64,000 nt of DNA from Planctomycetota bacterium (GTDB lineage Bacteria; Planctomycetota; UBA8108; UBA1146), in the NCBI GenBank assembly GCA_014240375.1, contig JAAZXB010000009.1, positions 1 to 64,000 on the forward strand. Direction: 5' to 3'. Shown piece by piece: positions 18,652 to 26,544 of the stretch. The notes beneath the pieces were generated by a model. That model worked only from the letters and a program-made list of their open reading frames with translations. It was not told the origin of the DNA and made no database searches. The translations under genes were made by a program, and so were the position numbers. How positions within the stretch are numbered: position 1 is the first letter of the stretch; each line of letters begins with the position of its first letter.

Positions 18652-19137
18652 CTAACCGTTCGAGAGGATGATCATCAAGACGCCTTCATCATCTCCTTCG
18701 TGGAGGATGAGGCTTCCATCGCCGTCAGGCAAGTCGAGAACTTCTGCAACCACCTCTGGCGCCGAGTGAACAGTGGTGGAGAGGCCATCGCGCTGGATGG
18801 CATAGATGACCCCGATGCAGAGGAATAACGCCGCTGCAGCGGGTAGTAGTGGCCATGTGGTTCTCGCTGGAGATTTTGAATCGGCCAGCGCGCCAGCCTT
18901 GCGAAGTCCCGCATCGACGCGAGCCCAGTCGAGTGGCGTGGCGGCAGGGACTTCCCCCAGGGGGTCCGCTTCGATGGCCGCGGCCACGGCTTCGGCATCG
19001 GTTTCGAGCCACTGTCGGCACTCCGTCGAACGAAAGCCGCTGCGACCGATGAAGGCGGTTTCCACATCGGTCAATTCGCGGTGCGCCGACGCTTCCACCA
19101 GCTCCTGGAATCGTTGCAGGTCGGAGAGTGGGGTCAT
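18652..19137 (-). CDS. Anti-sigma-factor-like single-pass membrane protein
   Basis: A 161-residue protein with a hydrophilic N-terminal part (residues about 1-90) and one membrane helix (PLLPAAAALFLCIGVIYAI, about residues 96-114). A short acidic C-terminal domain lies on the far side. Its ATG overlaps the stop of the ECF sigma gene (ATGA), the classic arrangement for a sigma/anti-sigma pair. I see no clear HxxxCxxC zinc motif, so it is not a typical ZAS-domain anti-sigma. The function is inferred from topology and position. Confidence 0.65.
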   Translation of the reverse strand: MTPLSDLQRFQELVEASAHRELTDVETAFIGRSGFRSTECRQWLETDAEAVAAAIEADPLGEVPAATPLDWARVDAGLRKAGALADSKSPARTTWPLLPAAAALFLCIGVIYAIQRDGLSTTVHSAPEVVAEVLDLPDGDGSLILHEGDDEGVLMIILSNG

Positions 19138-19862
19138 TGCTCATCCTTTCTGTGGCTACGGCGGGGGCCGCCTGGATCCCAATCGCGAGGAAGAGCGTCT
19201 CTGACCTTTCGCCGTGCATGATAGAGCCTCGACATCACGGTGCCGATCGGAATCCCCAGCACTGCAGCGATCTCGCCATAGGAGAGTTTCTCGTAGCAGT
19301 GCAGGGTGAAGACGATGCGGTGGGTGTCGGCCAGTCGATCCACCGCTTGCTGGATGGCTGCAGCGACCTCTTCTCGCTCGAGTCGCTCCGCCCCTCCCGG
19401 GGGCTGGCTGCGGCCGGTGCGAAGGTCCGAGGTGGGAGTGACCACATCCTCGACGATGGCCGTTTCCTTGCGAACCTTGCGCCGGCGGATCCGGTCGATG
19501 GCATGGTTGGTGGCGATGCGATAGGCCCAGGTGAGGAAGCGCCCCGATGCATCGAAGGAGTCGAGACCGCGGTGGATGCGAATGAACACCTCTTGGGTCG
19601 CCTCGAGAGCGTCTTCCCGGTTGCGCAGCATCCGCACCAGAACGGCAAAGATGCGCTCGCGATGGCGGCGATAGAGACCTTCGAAACCGGAGGGGTCTCC
19701 CGAAAGATGGCGGTGTACCAGGCGGCGATCTTCATCATCCTTCTCCACATCCACTGATTTCCCTGACGATCGGGCAGGTGATTCCTCGGGATGATCGTCG
19801 GCTTCTCGACCATCATCGGAGGAATGCCTGGGGGATGACGCAGGAGTCGGGGTTTCATTCAA
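19134..19862 (-). CDS. ECF-type RNA polymerase sigma factor
   Basis: A sigma-70 family factor of the small ECF type. Region 2 is seen in YRRHRERIFAVLVRML, NREDALEATQEVFIRI and FLTWAYRIATNHAIDRIRRR; region 4 in RIVFTLHCYEKLSYGEIAAVLGIPIGTVMSRLYHARRKV. An N-terminal extension of about 45 residues is polar and acidic and looks disordered. The longest start is a TTG at 19862, overlapping the end of larC by 8 nt. A GTG about 36 codons downstream is an alternative, so the N-terminus is uncertain. It overlaps the anti-sigma-like gene. Its regulon is not visible here. Confidence 0.88.
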   Translation of the reverse strand: MNETPTPASSPRHSSDDGREADDHPEESPARSSGKSVDVEKDDEDRRLVHRHLSGDPSGFEGLYRRHRERIFAVLVRMLRNREDALEATQEVFIRIHRGLDSFDASGRFLTWAYRIATNHAIDRIRRRKVRKETAIVEDVVTPTSDLRTGRSQPPGGAERLEREEVAAAIQQAVDRLADTHRIVFTLHCYEKLSYGEIAAVLGIPIGTVMSRLYHARRKVRDALPRDWDPGGPRRSHRKDEQ

Positions 19863-21063
19863 AGGAATGACCCACTTTCTCGAGCTCGATTTCGGTCAGG
19901 CGGCGAACTTCTGCCGGTGAGATCTGGAGAACCTGGGCTGCGGACCTCAGATCGTCCTGTTCCGGTCGTTGAGAGATCAATCGATCGCCGAGCCACGCCT
20001 TCTTGATCCGGATCGAGACCCCGGAGATCTCGATCTGACTCGATTCTCGGCGCAATGCGCTGCGCTGCTGGAGCCGCTCGCGGACTCCCAGTGTGCCGGT
20101 CAAGATGTGAATCTCTTCGATCAACCGCTCTCGATCCTCGGGGCGGGCGATGACTGTGAGCCACTGCCCTGGCCTCGATTTTTTCATCCAGACGGGTATC
20201 AGCAATGCATCGAGTGCTCCCGCATCCATCAACTGGTCGACCACTCCACCGGCTTCTTCACCGGAGAGATGGTCGAGATGGGTTTCCAGAACGGCAACGG
20301 TTTCGCGACGGAGGGGGCTCCCCTTCAGGAGAATCGTGCGCAGCAGATTGGGCGGATCCGATTCGGGTGCAATCCGGGTTCCCGCACCCCAGCCCTGGGC
20401 CGCAGGGATCCCCTCGGGGGAGTGGCAATATCGATCGGCGAGAGTGGTCAACAGTGCGGCACCGGTCGGGGTCGTCAACTCGCGGCCCGCGGGTCCTGCA
20501 CAGACCGGGACTTCTTTCAGCAGTTCCACCACCGCCGGAGCTGGAATCGGGATGATCCCGTGTGCCGCCTTCACCACCCCGCTGCCGAGGGCCATCGGAG
20601 TGACGATGATCTCGGCGGGTTGGAGCCAGTGGATCGCCAGCAAGGTGCCGAGAATGTCGACCTGGGCATCGATGGCTCCGACCTCGTGGAAGTGAACCTG
20701 TTCCGGGGTCGAGCCGTGAACGTGAGCTTCTGCCCGGGCCAGACGCTGGTAAACCTCGGTCGCCTGCTGGCGAACCGGCTCGGGAATCTGCGGATGGTCG
20801 AGAGCGCCGATCAGATCGGCCAGATGGCGATGGGGAGGGGACTTTTCGAGGGATTCGACGGTGGCCTTGCAGCCGACAATTCCGCGTCGGGTCTCCGGCG
20901 CGAAGTGAAGCCGGTGTTCTGGCAGTGCCGCGGAGAGGGGGTCGATCAGGGTGGCCTGCGGCACTCCCAGGTCGACCAGCGCGGCCAGTAACATGTCTCC
21001 AGCCACACCGTGAGAGGCGTCGATGAACAGGATAGGCTGGTCGGGAAACTTTAAGTTGTTCAT
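19855..21063 (-). CDS. larC: Nickel pincer cofactor biosynthesis protein LarC
   Basis: LarC inserts nickel into the pincer cofactor used by lactate racemase and other LarA-family enzymes, in a CTP-dependent step. The protein (about 402 residues) begins with ILFIDASHGVAGDMLLAALVDLG and has RAEAHVHG, HFHEVGAIDAQVDILG and LTTPTGAALL, all typical of the LarC1 part; the C-terminal LarC2 part is fused in the same frame. The ATG at 21061-21063 is chosen because homologues start near this point. A GTG 15 codons upstream is possible, and neither has a strong ribosome-binding site. larA, larB and larE are not nearby. It is the first gene of an operon with a sigma/anti-sigma pair, an odd association. 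Confidence 0.9.
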   Translation of the reverse strand: MNNLKFPDQPILFIDASHGVAGDMLLAALVDLGVPQATLIDPLSAALPEHRLHFAPETRRGIVGCKATVESLEKSPPHRHLADLIGALDHPQIPEPVRQQATEVYQRLARAEAHVHGSTPEQVHFHEVGAIDAQVDILGTLLAIHWLQPAEIIVTPMALGSGVVKAAHGIIPIPAPAVVELLKEVPVCAGPAGRELTTPTGAALLTTLADRYCHSPEGIPAAQGWGAGTRIAPESDPPNLLRTILLKGSPLRRETVAVLETHLDHLSGEEAGGVVDQLMDAGALDALLIPVWMKKSRPGQWLTVIARPEDRERLIEEIHILTGTLGVRERLQQRSALRRESSQIEISGVSIRIKKAWLGDRLISQRPEQDDLRSAAQVLQISPAEVRRLTEIELEKVGHSFE

Positions 21064-21613
21064 TTTAAAAGACTTATGACTTTCTCTCTGAGGTTCGGCG
21101 ATCCTCACTCTGTGCTAATGGGGGGGGGCGATCGATGCAACCGGTAATCTGGCAGACGGACGAGGCCTCCGTTGCCCAACGATGACGTTGGAGGAGTTGT
21201 CGTCGAAGACTCGACAGGGCGGGGGTCCTGTGAGACAACATGGGCTCGTCACGGGACCGTCTCGTGCCTGACCGGAGGTTCTTCGAGGATCTCCACGAGG
21301 GTCGTAGCGGCTCCAGGGCGGACCTCGGGGATCCGTGATCGCCAGCGGAATTTGACCGCTGGCGCTGGCGGGGTCTTGAGGTTTGGAAAGAAATGTGTGG
21401 GAGGGGAAGATACCATTACGGGCCTCTTCGATTCGGGATCATCCTGAATCGTCGATACCCATTGTGGTACCTCTCGCAATCACTGAACAGATTACTTTTT
21501 CAATACACCTATTGAGAAGAGATCTCCGCATCGATGAGACTCGTGAGTGTCGAGAAGTGGTGAGTGCACCACAGCACCTGGAGAGCCTTGTCGTGGGAGT
21601 GATACAGAAGGGG
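21064..21613. other. Gene-free divergent region between larC and the HEAT-repeat gene
   Basis: About 550 nt without a convincing gene. It contains a nine-G run near 21120 and a near-perfect inverted repeat, GATTCGGGAT/ATCCTGAATC, at 21430-21450 (one mismatch). The latter could be an operator for the downstream gene. The frame of the downstream gene is open back to 21383, but that part lacks a signal-peptide-compatible N-terminus and is taken as non-coding. Confidence 0.4.
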
Positions 21614-23818
21614 ATGAAGAGCATGAAAGAGGTGGTCATGGAGCGCAGGACGTATCGTCGTCGAGGCCTCCAAGCGGTAATCGCGATCGTTGCGACGGTG
21701 ATTTTGACCGTGGTGAGTTCGGGATCCCTTTCGGCCCAGGTTCGGCCAGATGTGCAGAAACTTCTCGATGATGGAATTCACCTCTTTCAGCAGGGAAAAC
21801 TGTCCGAAGCTCAACAGAGTTTCGAACGTGCGCTGCTGCTGGATGTGACCTCTCAGGAGGCACTCGAGTGGGTGGATCAGGTCGGATACAGCCAGTTGAT
21901 CCAGGTGATTCGTGCCGGGGATGACACCCTGGGTGCCCAGATGGGTTCGTTGTTGCGACTGACATCTCTCGAGACGAAGCGTCGCTCGATGGATTCCGCA
22001 ACGATCGCTTCTACCCTGGAAGCTTACTTTTCCGATGGGGATCTGCTCGAGCGGACCAAGGGGCTCTACTCGGCGATCAGCGACCATGGTGTCTACCTGA
22101 TGCCCGGACTGGTCGAGCGATTGGGGCAACCGGAGCAAGGCGCCAGGGTGCTGGCGATTCAAGCCATCATCCGCCTTTCAGATGACGCTGTGATGCCGTT
22201 GTGCCGCAGCTTGCATTCTTCCCAGCAGGGTGTGATCACCGGGGCCATCGCCTCGTTGCAAAAGATCGCCAATCCTGCGTCGGTTCCGAGCCTCTGGTGG
22301 CTCGCTGAAACCAGCCAGGATCCGTTGATCCAGGCCTCAGCGAGCGCTGCCGCCGAATCGATCTTGCCGGGCCTTAGCAAGACGTCTGCCTACCAGCAGT
22401 TGACCCGGTTGGCCCACATATTCAGCAATGATTCCGGATTGATGGTTCGCAGTTACCACGACCCAGTTCTGTGGGAAGTCTCCAACGGAGCTCTCACCTA
22501 CCGGGTGGTGGAGGGCTGGGAACTGAATGAACTCCGTGCGGAGCAACTGATTGCCGATGCTTTGAGCATCGAGGCCGATGGCGCGTCCGCTCTCGCTCTC
22601 AGCGCTTGCAACCTGATGGCGCGCTGGAGTGAGTATCGCGATGTCAGTGCCGTCATCTCGAATCAAGTCGATGCCGGCGATGCCGACGAGTCACAAATGG
22701 CCAACCTACGCGCCAGAAAACTCGACATGGAACGGGTGCGCTGTGCGGCCTACTCGATGCCTGTGGATGTACTCAACTCAGCACTCGAACTGGCACTGGC
22801 CGATCGTCGCCCACAGGCGGCCATCGATTTGTTGACCGCTTTGCGCCTCTACTACTGGGGAATGAGCGACACCGAGGTGCCATCCTCGATTCAGTCTGCT
22901 CTGGCTAACGATCACCGCGGAGTGAGATTCGCCGCCGCACGATGTGTGGCTTATCACAATCCGAGCGGATCCTTCAATGGATCGGATACGGTGGTCGGAG
23001 CCCTCGCCGAAGGACTCGCCGAGGCGAGTCGCAAGGTGGCGCTGACCATCTTCCCCGAGCAAGACGATGCTTTGCGTGTTGGTGACCTGCTGCGCCGCGC
23101 CAATGTTGAGCCGTTCAATGACGCCGATGCACTGCGCGGACTCGAGCGAGCCATCTCCTTCCCCAAGGATCTGATCGTGATCTCCAGCAACACCGGTGCG
23201 TTGCCGGCTGCGGATGTGATCCGCAGGCTGAGGGAGGATTACCGCACCCGTCGCACGCCGATCATCGTGGTGGCTGAGGATGCGAGTTTCAGCCAGGCGC
23301 AATCGACCTATGGAGACGAGGAATCGGGCGTATTTGTCGTCAACCGCTCCATCGATGCGCTGAGACTGAGGAATGACCTGCTGGTCGGCCTTCTCTCCGA
23401 CTCGAGTAGTTCACGGGGAGATTCGGTCGCCACCCAGGCCGCCAAAGCCATCAACTGGATGGCCAGTAATGAGACCCAGTTCGACCTGTCATCGACCACC
23501 GACGCCTTGATCAGCGCACTCGACGTCCCTGCGGATGAAGTGCGGATCCCGACCTGTTATTCGCTGGCCTGGTTGTCCCCTGCGGCTGCCAGTCTTGCAC
23601 TGGTGCGGGTGGTCGAGGAGGGTGACGATGCCAGTGTCAATCTGAGAGTCTCGGCACTGGCTGCACTTGGAAACATCCACCGTGGAAGCGGCACCGTTGA
23701 AGATGCGGTGCTGCGTGCGGTCAAGGGTGCGCTGGCGAGTGACGAGGTCGACCTCATCGAGGCCGCTTCACTCACGATGGGGAAGATCGGCATCCAGCCG
23801 GCGGTGTTCCGCCAGTAA
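21614..23818 (+). CDS. Secreted TPR/HEAT-repeat protein with embedded pseudo-receiver domain
   Basis: A 734-residue protein. The start at ATG 21614 (AGAAGGGG just upstream; ATGs at 21623 and 21641 are alternatives) gives a basic N-terminus and a Sec signal peptide ending near SLSAQ. A TPR-like pair follows (GIHLFQQGKLSEAQQSFERALLLD in outline). Several HEAT/PBS-lyase-like helical repeats come next, and more at the C-terminus (ALGNIHRGSGTVEDAVLRAV region). Between them, at about residues 474-600, is an alternating beta/alpha unit with the order of a response-regulator receiver: VALTIFPEQDD, then DLIVISSNTG, then TPIIVVAED, then GVFVVNRS. The phospho-acceptor Asp is replaced in ISSN. A receiver-like fold in an exported protein is unusual. 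A strong terminator follows at 23845-23880. The function is unknown; a scaffold role is inferred. Confidence 0.8.
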   Translation: MKSMKEVVMERRTYRRRGLQAVIAIVATVILTVVSSGSLSAQVRPDVQKLLDDGIHLFQQGKLSEAQQSFERALLLDVTSQEALEWVDQVGYSQLIQVIRAGDDTLGAQMGSLLRLTSLETKRRSMDSATIASTLEAYFSDGDLLERTKGLYSAISDHGVYLMPGLVERLGQPEQGARVLAIQAIIRLSDDAVMPLCRSLHSSQQGVITGAIASLQKIANPASVPSLWWLAETSQDPLIQASASAAAESILPGLSKTSAYQQLTRLAHIFSNDSGLMVRSYHDPVLWEVSNGALTYRVVEGWELNELRAEQLIADALSIEADGASALALSACNLMARWSEYRDVSAVISNQVDAGDADESQMANLRARKLDMERVRCAAYSMPVDVLNSALELALADRRPQAAIDLLTALRLYYWGMSDTEVPSSIQSALANDHRGVRFAAARCVAYHNPSGSFNGSDTVVGALAEGLAEASRKVALTIFPEQDDALRVGDLLRRANVEPFNDADALRGLERAISFPKDLIVISSNTGALPAADVIRRLREDYRTRRTPIIVVAEDASFSQAQSTYGDEESGVFVVNRSIDALRLRNDLLVGLLSDSSSSRGDSVATQAAKAINWMASNETQFDLSSTTDALISALDVPADEVRIPTCYSLAWLSPAAASLALVRVVEEGDDASVNLRVSALAALGNIHRGSGTVEDAVLRAVKGALASDEVDLIEAASLTMGKIGIQPAVFRQ

Positions 23819-23844
23819 CGGAGAACGACTTCAAGAGACATGGG

Positions 23845-23880
23845 AACGGGGGTGGATCGGTAATCCGATTCACCCCCGTT
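23845..23880 (+). terminator. Strong hairpin after the HEAT-repeat gene
   Basis: AACGGGGGTGGATCGG pairs with CCGATTCACCCCCGTT across a TAA-containing loop (16-bp stem, one G-T wobble), 27 nt past the stop. The following bases are only moderately T-rich, but the stem is long and GC-rich. Confidence 0.8.
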
Positions 23881-23928
23881 TCAATTCATCAGTTCAATTC
23901 ATCAGTTCAATTCATCAGTTCAATTCAA
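23880..23928. repeat. Tandem 13-bp repeats after a terminator
   Basis: Three identical head-to-tail units TTCAATTCATCAG at 23880-23892, 23893-23905 and 23906-23918, followed by a partial fourth. They lie directly after the terminator stem, in the gap before the zinc-ribbon gene. Confidence 0.92.
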
Positions 23929-24047
23929 CATTCCTTTTCTTGCTGGAGACTACTGGTTCTCCATCGGTACGCCCTGCACGATAGTGGTGAGCCCGCTGCC
24001 AAGTTGCGAGTCGTGGCAGAGGTGAATTTCCTGGAGAGGGAGGCGCG

Positions 24048-24626
24048 ATGGCGATCGCTTCGATCTGTGAACATTGTGGTTCAGGATTTTCCGCTCCAGA
24101 TGCGAGTCTCGGCAGCGGTGTTACCTGTCCTACCTGTGGCAAGAAAACCAAGGTGCACGATCAGGTCGGGGTGAGGGAGATCGAGGAGAAGATCCGTCAG
24201 AAACAGCGCCGCGATGAGGATTACCAGATGCGGATCTCGTTACTCAATGAACTGGAAGAGCGTGACCGAGGTGACGGTATGCGAGGTGGGATCGAGGCGG
24301 TGGTCCGTAACTTTCAGCCGCGGGTGGGTACCCGAAACCGGCGCTTGAGGTTGCTGGGTAACATGCTGATGGTGATCGCCTGGACCATTCTCAGCGGCTC
24401 GTTGGTGTTGGCCTTGTTTGCCATCGTCAGTAGCCGCGACGGCAATGCCCCTCTGATGGGCCTGGCATTGGTCTTGATGGGGATCTTTGGCTTCGCGGTG
24501 GTCAAGTTTCTCTCCGAGGCGAGTCACTCGATGGCGGAGATGGCGGACCGCCAATGGGATATCCGAGCCTTGTTGCTCGATCTCTGCGAGGAGCAGGATC
24601 GACAGAAGGAGAGCGAGAATCGCTGA
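24048..24626 (+). CDS. Zinc-ribbon membrane protein, unknown function
   Basis: A 192-residue protein with a strong GAGAGGGAGG ribosome-binding site. The N-terminus carries a four-Cys zinc ribbon (CEHCGSGF ... CPTCGKK, residues about 7-31). A charged, probably helical segment (residues about 40-95) comes next, then two membrane helices (LMVIAWTILSGSLVLALFAIV and PLMGLALVLMGIFGFAVV), then an acidic C-terminal helix. Such zinc-ribbon plus two-TM proteins are common but uncharacterised. The stop codon lies in the loop of a perfect hairpin (24609-24643). It is convergent with the GTPase operon. Confidence 0.8.
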   Translation: MAIASICEHCGSGFSAPDASLGSGVTCPTCGKKTKVHDQVGVREIEEKIRQKQRRDEDYQMRISLLNELEERDRGDGMRGGIEAVVRNFQPRVGTRNRRLRLLGNMLMVIAWTILSGSLVLALFAIVSSRDGNAPLMGLALVLMGIFGFAVVKFLSEASHSMAEMADRQWDIRALLLDLCEEQDRQKESENR

Positions 24627-24643
24627 TCGCGATTCTCGCTCTC
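24609..24643. terminator. Perfect 15-bp hairpin with a stop codon in its loop; likely bidirectional terminator
   Basis: GAGAGCGAGAATCGC (24609-24623) pairs perfectly with GCGATTCTCGCTCTC (24629-24643). The 5-nt loop TGATC holds the TGA stop of the zinc-ribbon gene. It lies between that gene and the convergent end of the GTPase operon, so it can act on both transcripts. Confidence 0.8.
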
Positions 24644-24671
24644 ATTACTCTCACTCCATTACTCTCACTCC
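24644..24671. repeat. Two tandem 14-bp repeats
   Basis: ATTACTCTCACTCC occurs twice head to tail at 24644-24657 and 24658-24671, directly after the terminator stem. The placement is the same as for the 13-bp array at 23880. Confidence 0.85.
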
Positions 24672-24695
24672 ACTGCTGCGTTCACCCCGGAGGTG

Positions 24696-25202
24696 CTACT
24701 CGGTGAAGAAGAAGTCGAGTGCGCCCTTGGCGGAACTGCCAAACTCTGCATCCAGAGCTCCACTGCGCTTCGGCTTACGGGCGATTTCCTCGAAGACCTC
24801 TTCCATCTGTTCACAGGCGGTACGAGCGTAGAGTCGCACCATTCCGACGGTGGTCTGGTCATCGAAGACGGTGGCCAAGATGGTCCTGTCTCCGACCATC
24901 GAGAGTTGAATGCTGTCTCGCTTGCCCTGGTGGAAAAGAACCGAGAATTCGTCCTCGCCGAGTAACTTTGCCATCTCACGGGTTGCGGCATAGGAGCCGG
25001 CAACCAGCGCGGCGACCGATTGCTCATCGATGGAGTCGGTGTCTCCACAGCTGGTCACCATGTGACCTTCTTTATCGATCAGGAGGTTGCACTTGCTTCC
25101 ACTGAGTTTCAGGAACTCGCAGAGGATCGCATCAATTCGTTCGATGTCTTCACTGTAGAAGACGATGCGCTGATTGCGCAGGTGATCGCTATCGGTAACC
25201 AC
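24696..25202 (-). CDS. Roadblock/LC7-domain protein (third Roadblock of the GTPase operon)
   Basis: A predicted 168-residue protein with a Roadblock/LC7 fold. A helix (ERIDAILCEFLKLSGS) leads into a strand NLLIDKEGHMVTSCG, then a long helix (EQSVAALVAGSYAATREMAKLLG), then strands DSIQLSMVGDRTILATVFDD, and a final helix (VRLYARTACEQMEEVFEEIA). Roadblock proteins of the MglB type act as GTPase-activating or scaffolding partners of MglA. The start is a GTG at 25200-25202 with GGGAGGA about 10 nt upstream; the frame is open further upstream into mglA but without a better site. It is the last gene of the operon, 23 nt after mglA. Residues about 146-168 form a polar, then hydrophobic tail (DFFF) of unknown role. 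Confidence 0.8.
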   Translation of the reverse strand: MVTDSDHLRNQRIVFYSEDIERIDAILCEFLKLSGSKCNLLIDKEGHMVTSCGDTDSIDEQSVAALVAGSYAATREMAKLLGEDEFSVLFHQGKRDSIQLSMVGDRTILATVFDDQTTVGMVRLYARTACEQMEEVFEEIARKPKRSGALDAEFGSSAKGALDFFFTE

Positions 25203-25225
25203 TGTATTAATTCCTCCCGAAATTC

Positions 25226-26152
25226 TCAGGACCAGATCTTTATGATGCCGGCGAGATGAAGCAGCACAGTTGCTGCAACGATTGAGGCCACGATGAATCC
25301 CATCCACATTCCCGTCTGACGCTTCCTGCGCCGCGGGGAAGTGATGAGAGTGGGCCGGATTCCGGAAGTCCGTGTCCGGACCGTGGGCGCCTGAGCGCTG
25401 GTCCTTACGGCACTGACGGTGGTGCGAACTCTCGTAGTGGATTTCCCTGTGGATGAAGTGGCGGTGGCGTTGAGGGTTTCCGTGGGACGAGTCGCCACTG
25501 CGGTGGCGGCGGTCGAGCCTCCACCCGACCCCTTGGGGGCAACAACCGAGGGGGATCTACGAGGAGCGTGATTCTCGTTGAGCGTTTCCAGAACCAAGCC
25601 TGCCAGCCTCTTCAGGGTGGGGAAGACGCCGTGTCCATCCCGTGCGACCGCCTCGAAGTAGGGAGCATTCCAGCTGTTGAGAGCCTGCTCCATCTCCTCG
25701 ATGCTGTACACATCTGGAAGGTCTCTTTTGTTGTATTGCAAAACGATGGGAGTGTTCGAAATGTCGAGACCGTGCTCCTTGAGGTTTTCCCCAAGATTTT
25801 TCAGGCTCTCGATGTTTTCGTCCATCTTTCCGCGCTTGGAATCTGCAACGAACACGACACCGTCGGCACCTTGTAGAACCAACTTGCGTGTCGAGTTGTA
25901 GTACACCTGTCCCGGGACGGTGTAGATCTGGAACTTGGTTTTCATCCCTGCAACCTGTCCCAGGTTCAGGGGGAGAAAATCGAAGAAGAGGGTTCTGTCA
26001 CCCTCTGTTGCGATGCTGGTGAGGTCACCGACACTGGGGCCGGGAGCTTTCTGATGCACTACTTCGAGGTTCGTGGTCTTACCACTGAGCCCCGGACCGT
26101 AATACACGATCTTGCAGTTGACTTCCTTCAGCGAGAAGTTGATCTGTACCAT
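25226..26152 (-). CDS. mglA: MglA-type small GTPase with C-terminal membrane anchor
   Basis: Residues 1-195 form an MglA-family Ras-like GTPase: P-loop GPGLSGKTTN (19-28), the TEGDRTLFFDF segment, TVPGQVYYN in place of DTAGQ as usual for MglA, and the guanine-specificity motif NKRD (141-144). MglA proteins set cell polarity or gliding direction in other bacteria. This one is longer (308 residues against about 195). A Ser/Thr/Ala-rich linker (about 200-270), a basic patch (SPRRRKRQ) and a single membrane helix (MGFIVASIVAATVLLHLAGI, about 283-304) are followed by only four residues, so it looks tail-anchored. I see no frameshift; the extension is in frame with a clean stop. It lies between mglB and a third Roadblock gene. 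Confidence 0.92.
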   Translation of the reverse strand: MVQINFSLKEVNCKIVYYGPGLSGKTTNLEVVHQKAPGPSVGDLTSIATEGDRTLFFDFLPLNLGQVAGMKTKFQIYTVPGQVYYNSTRKLVLQGADGVVFVADSKRGKMDENIESLKNLGENLKEHGLDISNTPIVLQYNKRDLPDVYSIEEMEQALNSWNAPYFEAVARDGHGVFPTLKRLAGLVLETLNENHAPRRSPSVVAPKGSGGGSTAATAVATRPTETLNATATSSTGKSTTRVRTTVSAVRTSAQAPTVRTRTSGIRPTLITSPRRRKRQTGMWMGFIVASIVAATVLLHLAGIIKIWS

Positions 26153-26187
26153 GTTACTCTCTCCATGATCGTCCGAATCCTGTTGGT

Positions 26188-26544
26188 TCAGGGGGTCCGG
26201 ATCGTGAGGATTTCTCGTAGCCGTCTTGCGACGCTACGGATTTCTAAAAGACCAGTATTCAATTCAAGGCCCGCGTGAGTCATCACCGCGAGTAATGCCC
26301 CGTCGAGGTTGATCAGCAGCAAGTTTCCCTGCTCTGCTTCGATGATGACCTCGTCTGGGTGCTGATTGTCGAGCTGGGCTGCAGTACGATTCGCAGCCAG
26401 CCGCACCGTCGAGGAAAATGCAGCGACGCACTCCTCATCCATCTCGGTGCCCAGTAGCGAGACCACGGGAATGCCATCGTCGGTCATCACCATGCTGCCC
26501 ATCACCCCTGGTGTGGTGTTCAGTTGTTCGAGGAGTCGCTTCAT
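26188..26544 (-). CDS. mglB: MglB-like Roadblock/LC7 protein
   Basis: A compact 118-residue single Roadblock domain: MKRLLEQLNTTPGVMGSMVM, TDDGIPVVSLLG, a helix ECVAAFSSTVRLAANRTAAQL, then strands VIIEAEQGNLLLINLDGALLAVMTH and a C-terminal helix. The size and order match MglB, the GAP and positional partner of MglA. Its ATG overlaps the stop of the upstream TPR/Roadblock gene (ATGA), and mglA starts 35 nt downstream. The gene symbol rests on domain and linkage, not on a measured activity. Confidence 0.85.
   Translation of the reverse strand: MKRLLEQLNTTPGVMGSMVMTDDGIPVVSLLGTEMDEECVAAFSSTVRLAANRTAAQLDNQHPDEVIIEAEQGNLLLINLDGALLAVMTHAGLELNTGLLEIRSVARRLREILTIRTP

Noticed and set aside
19969-20991. 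340-codon open frame antisense to larC
   Set aside because: The sense frame is clearly LarC; the antisense product has no recognisable features.
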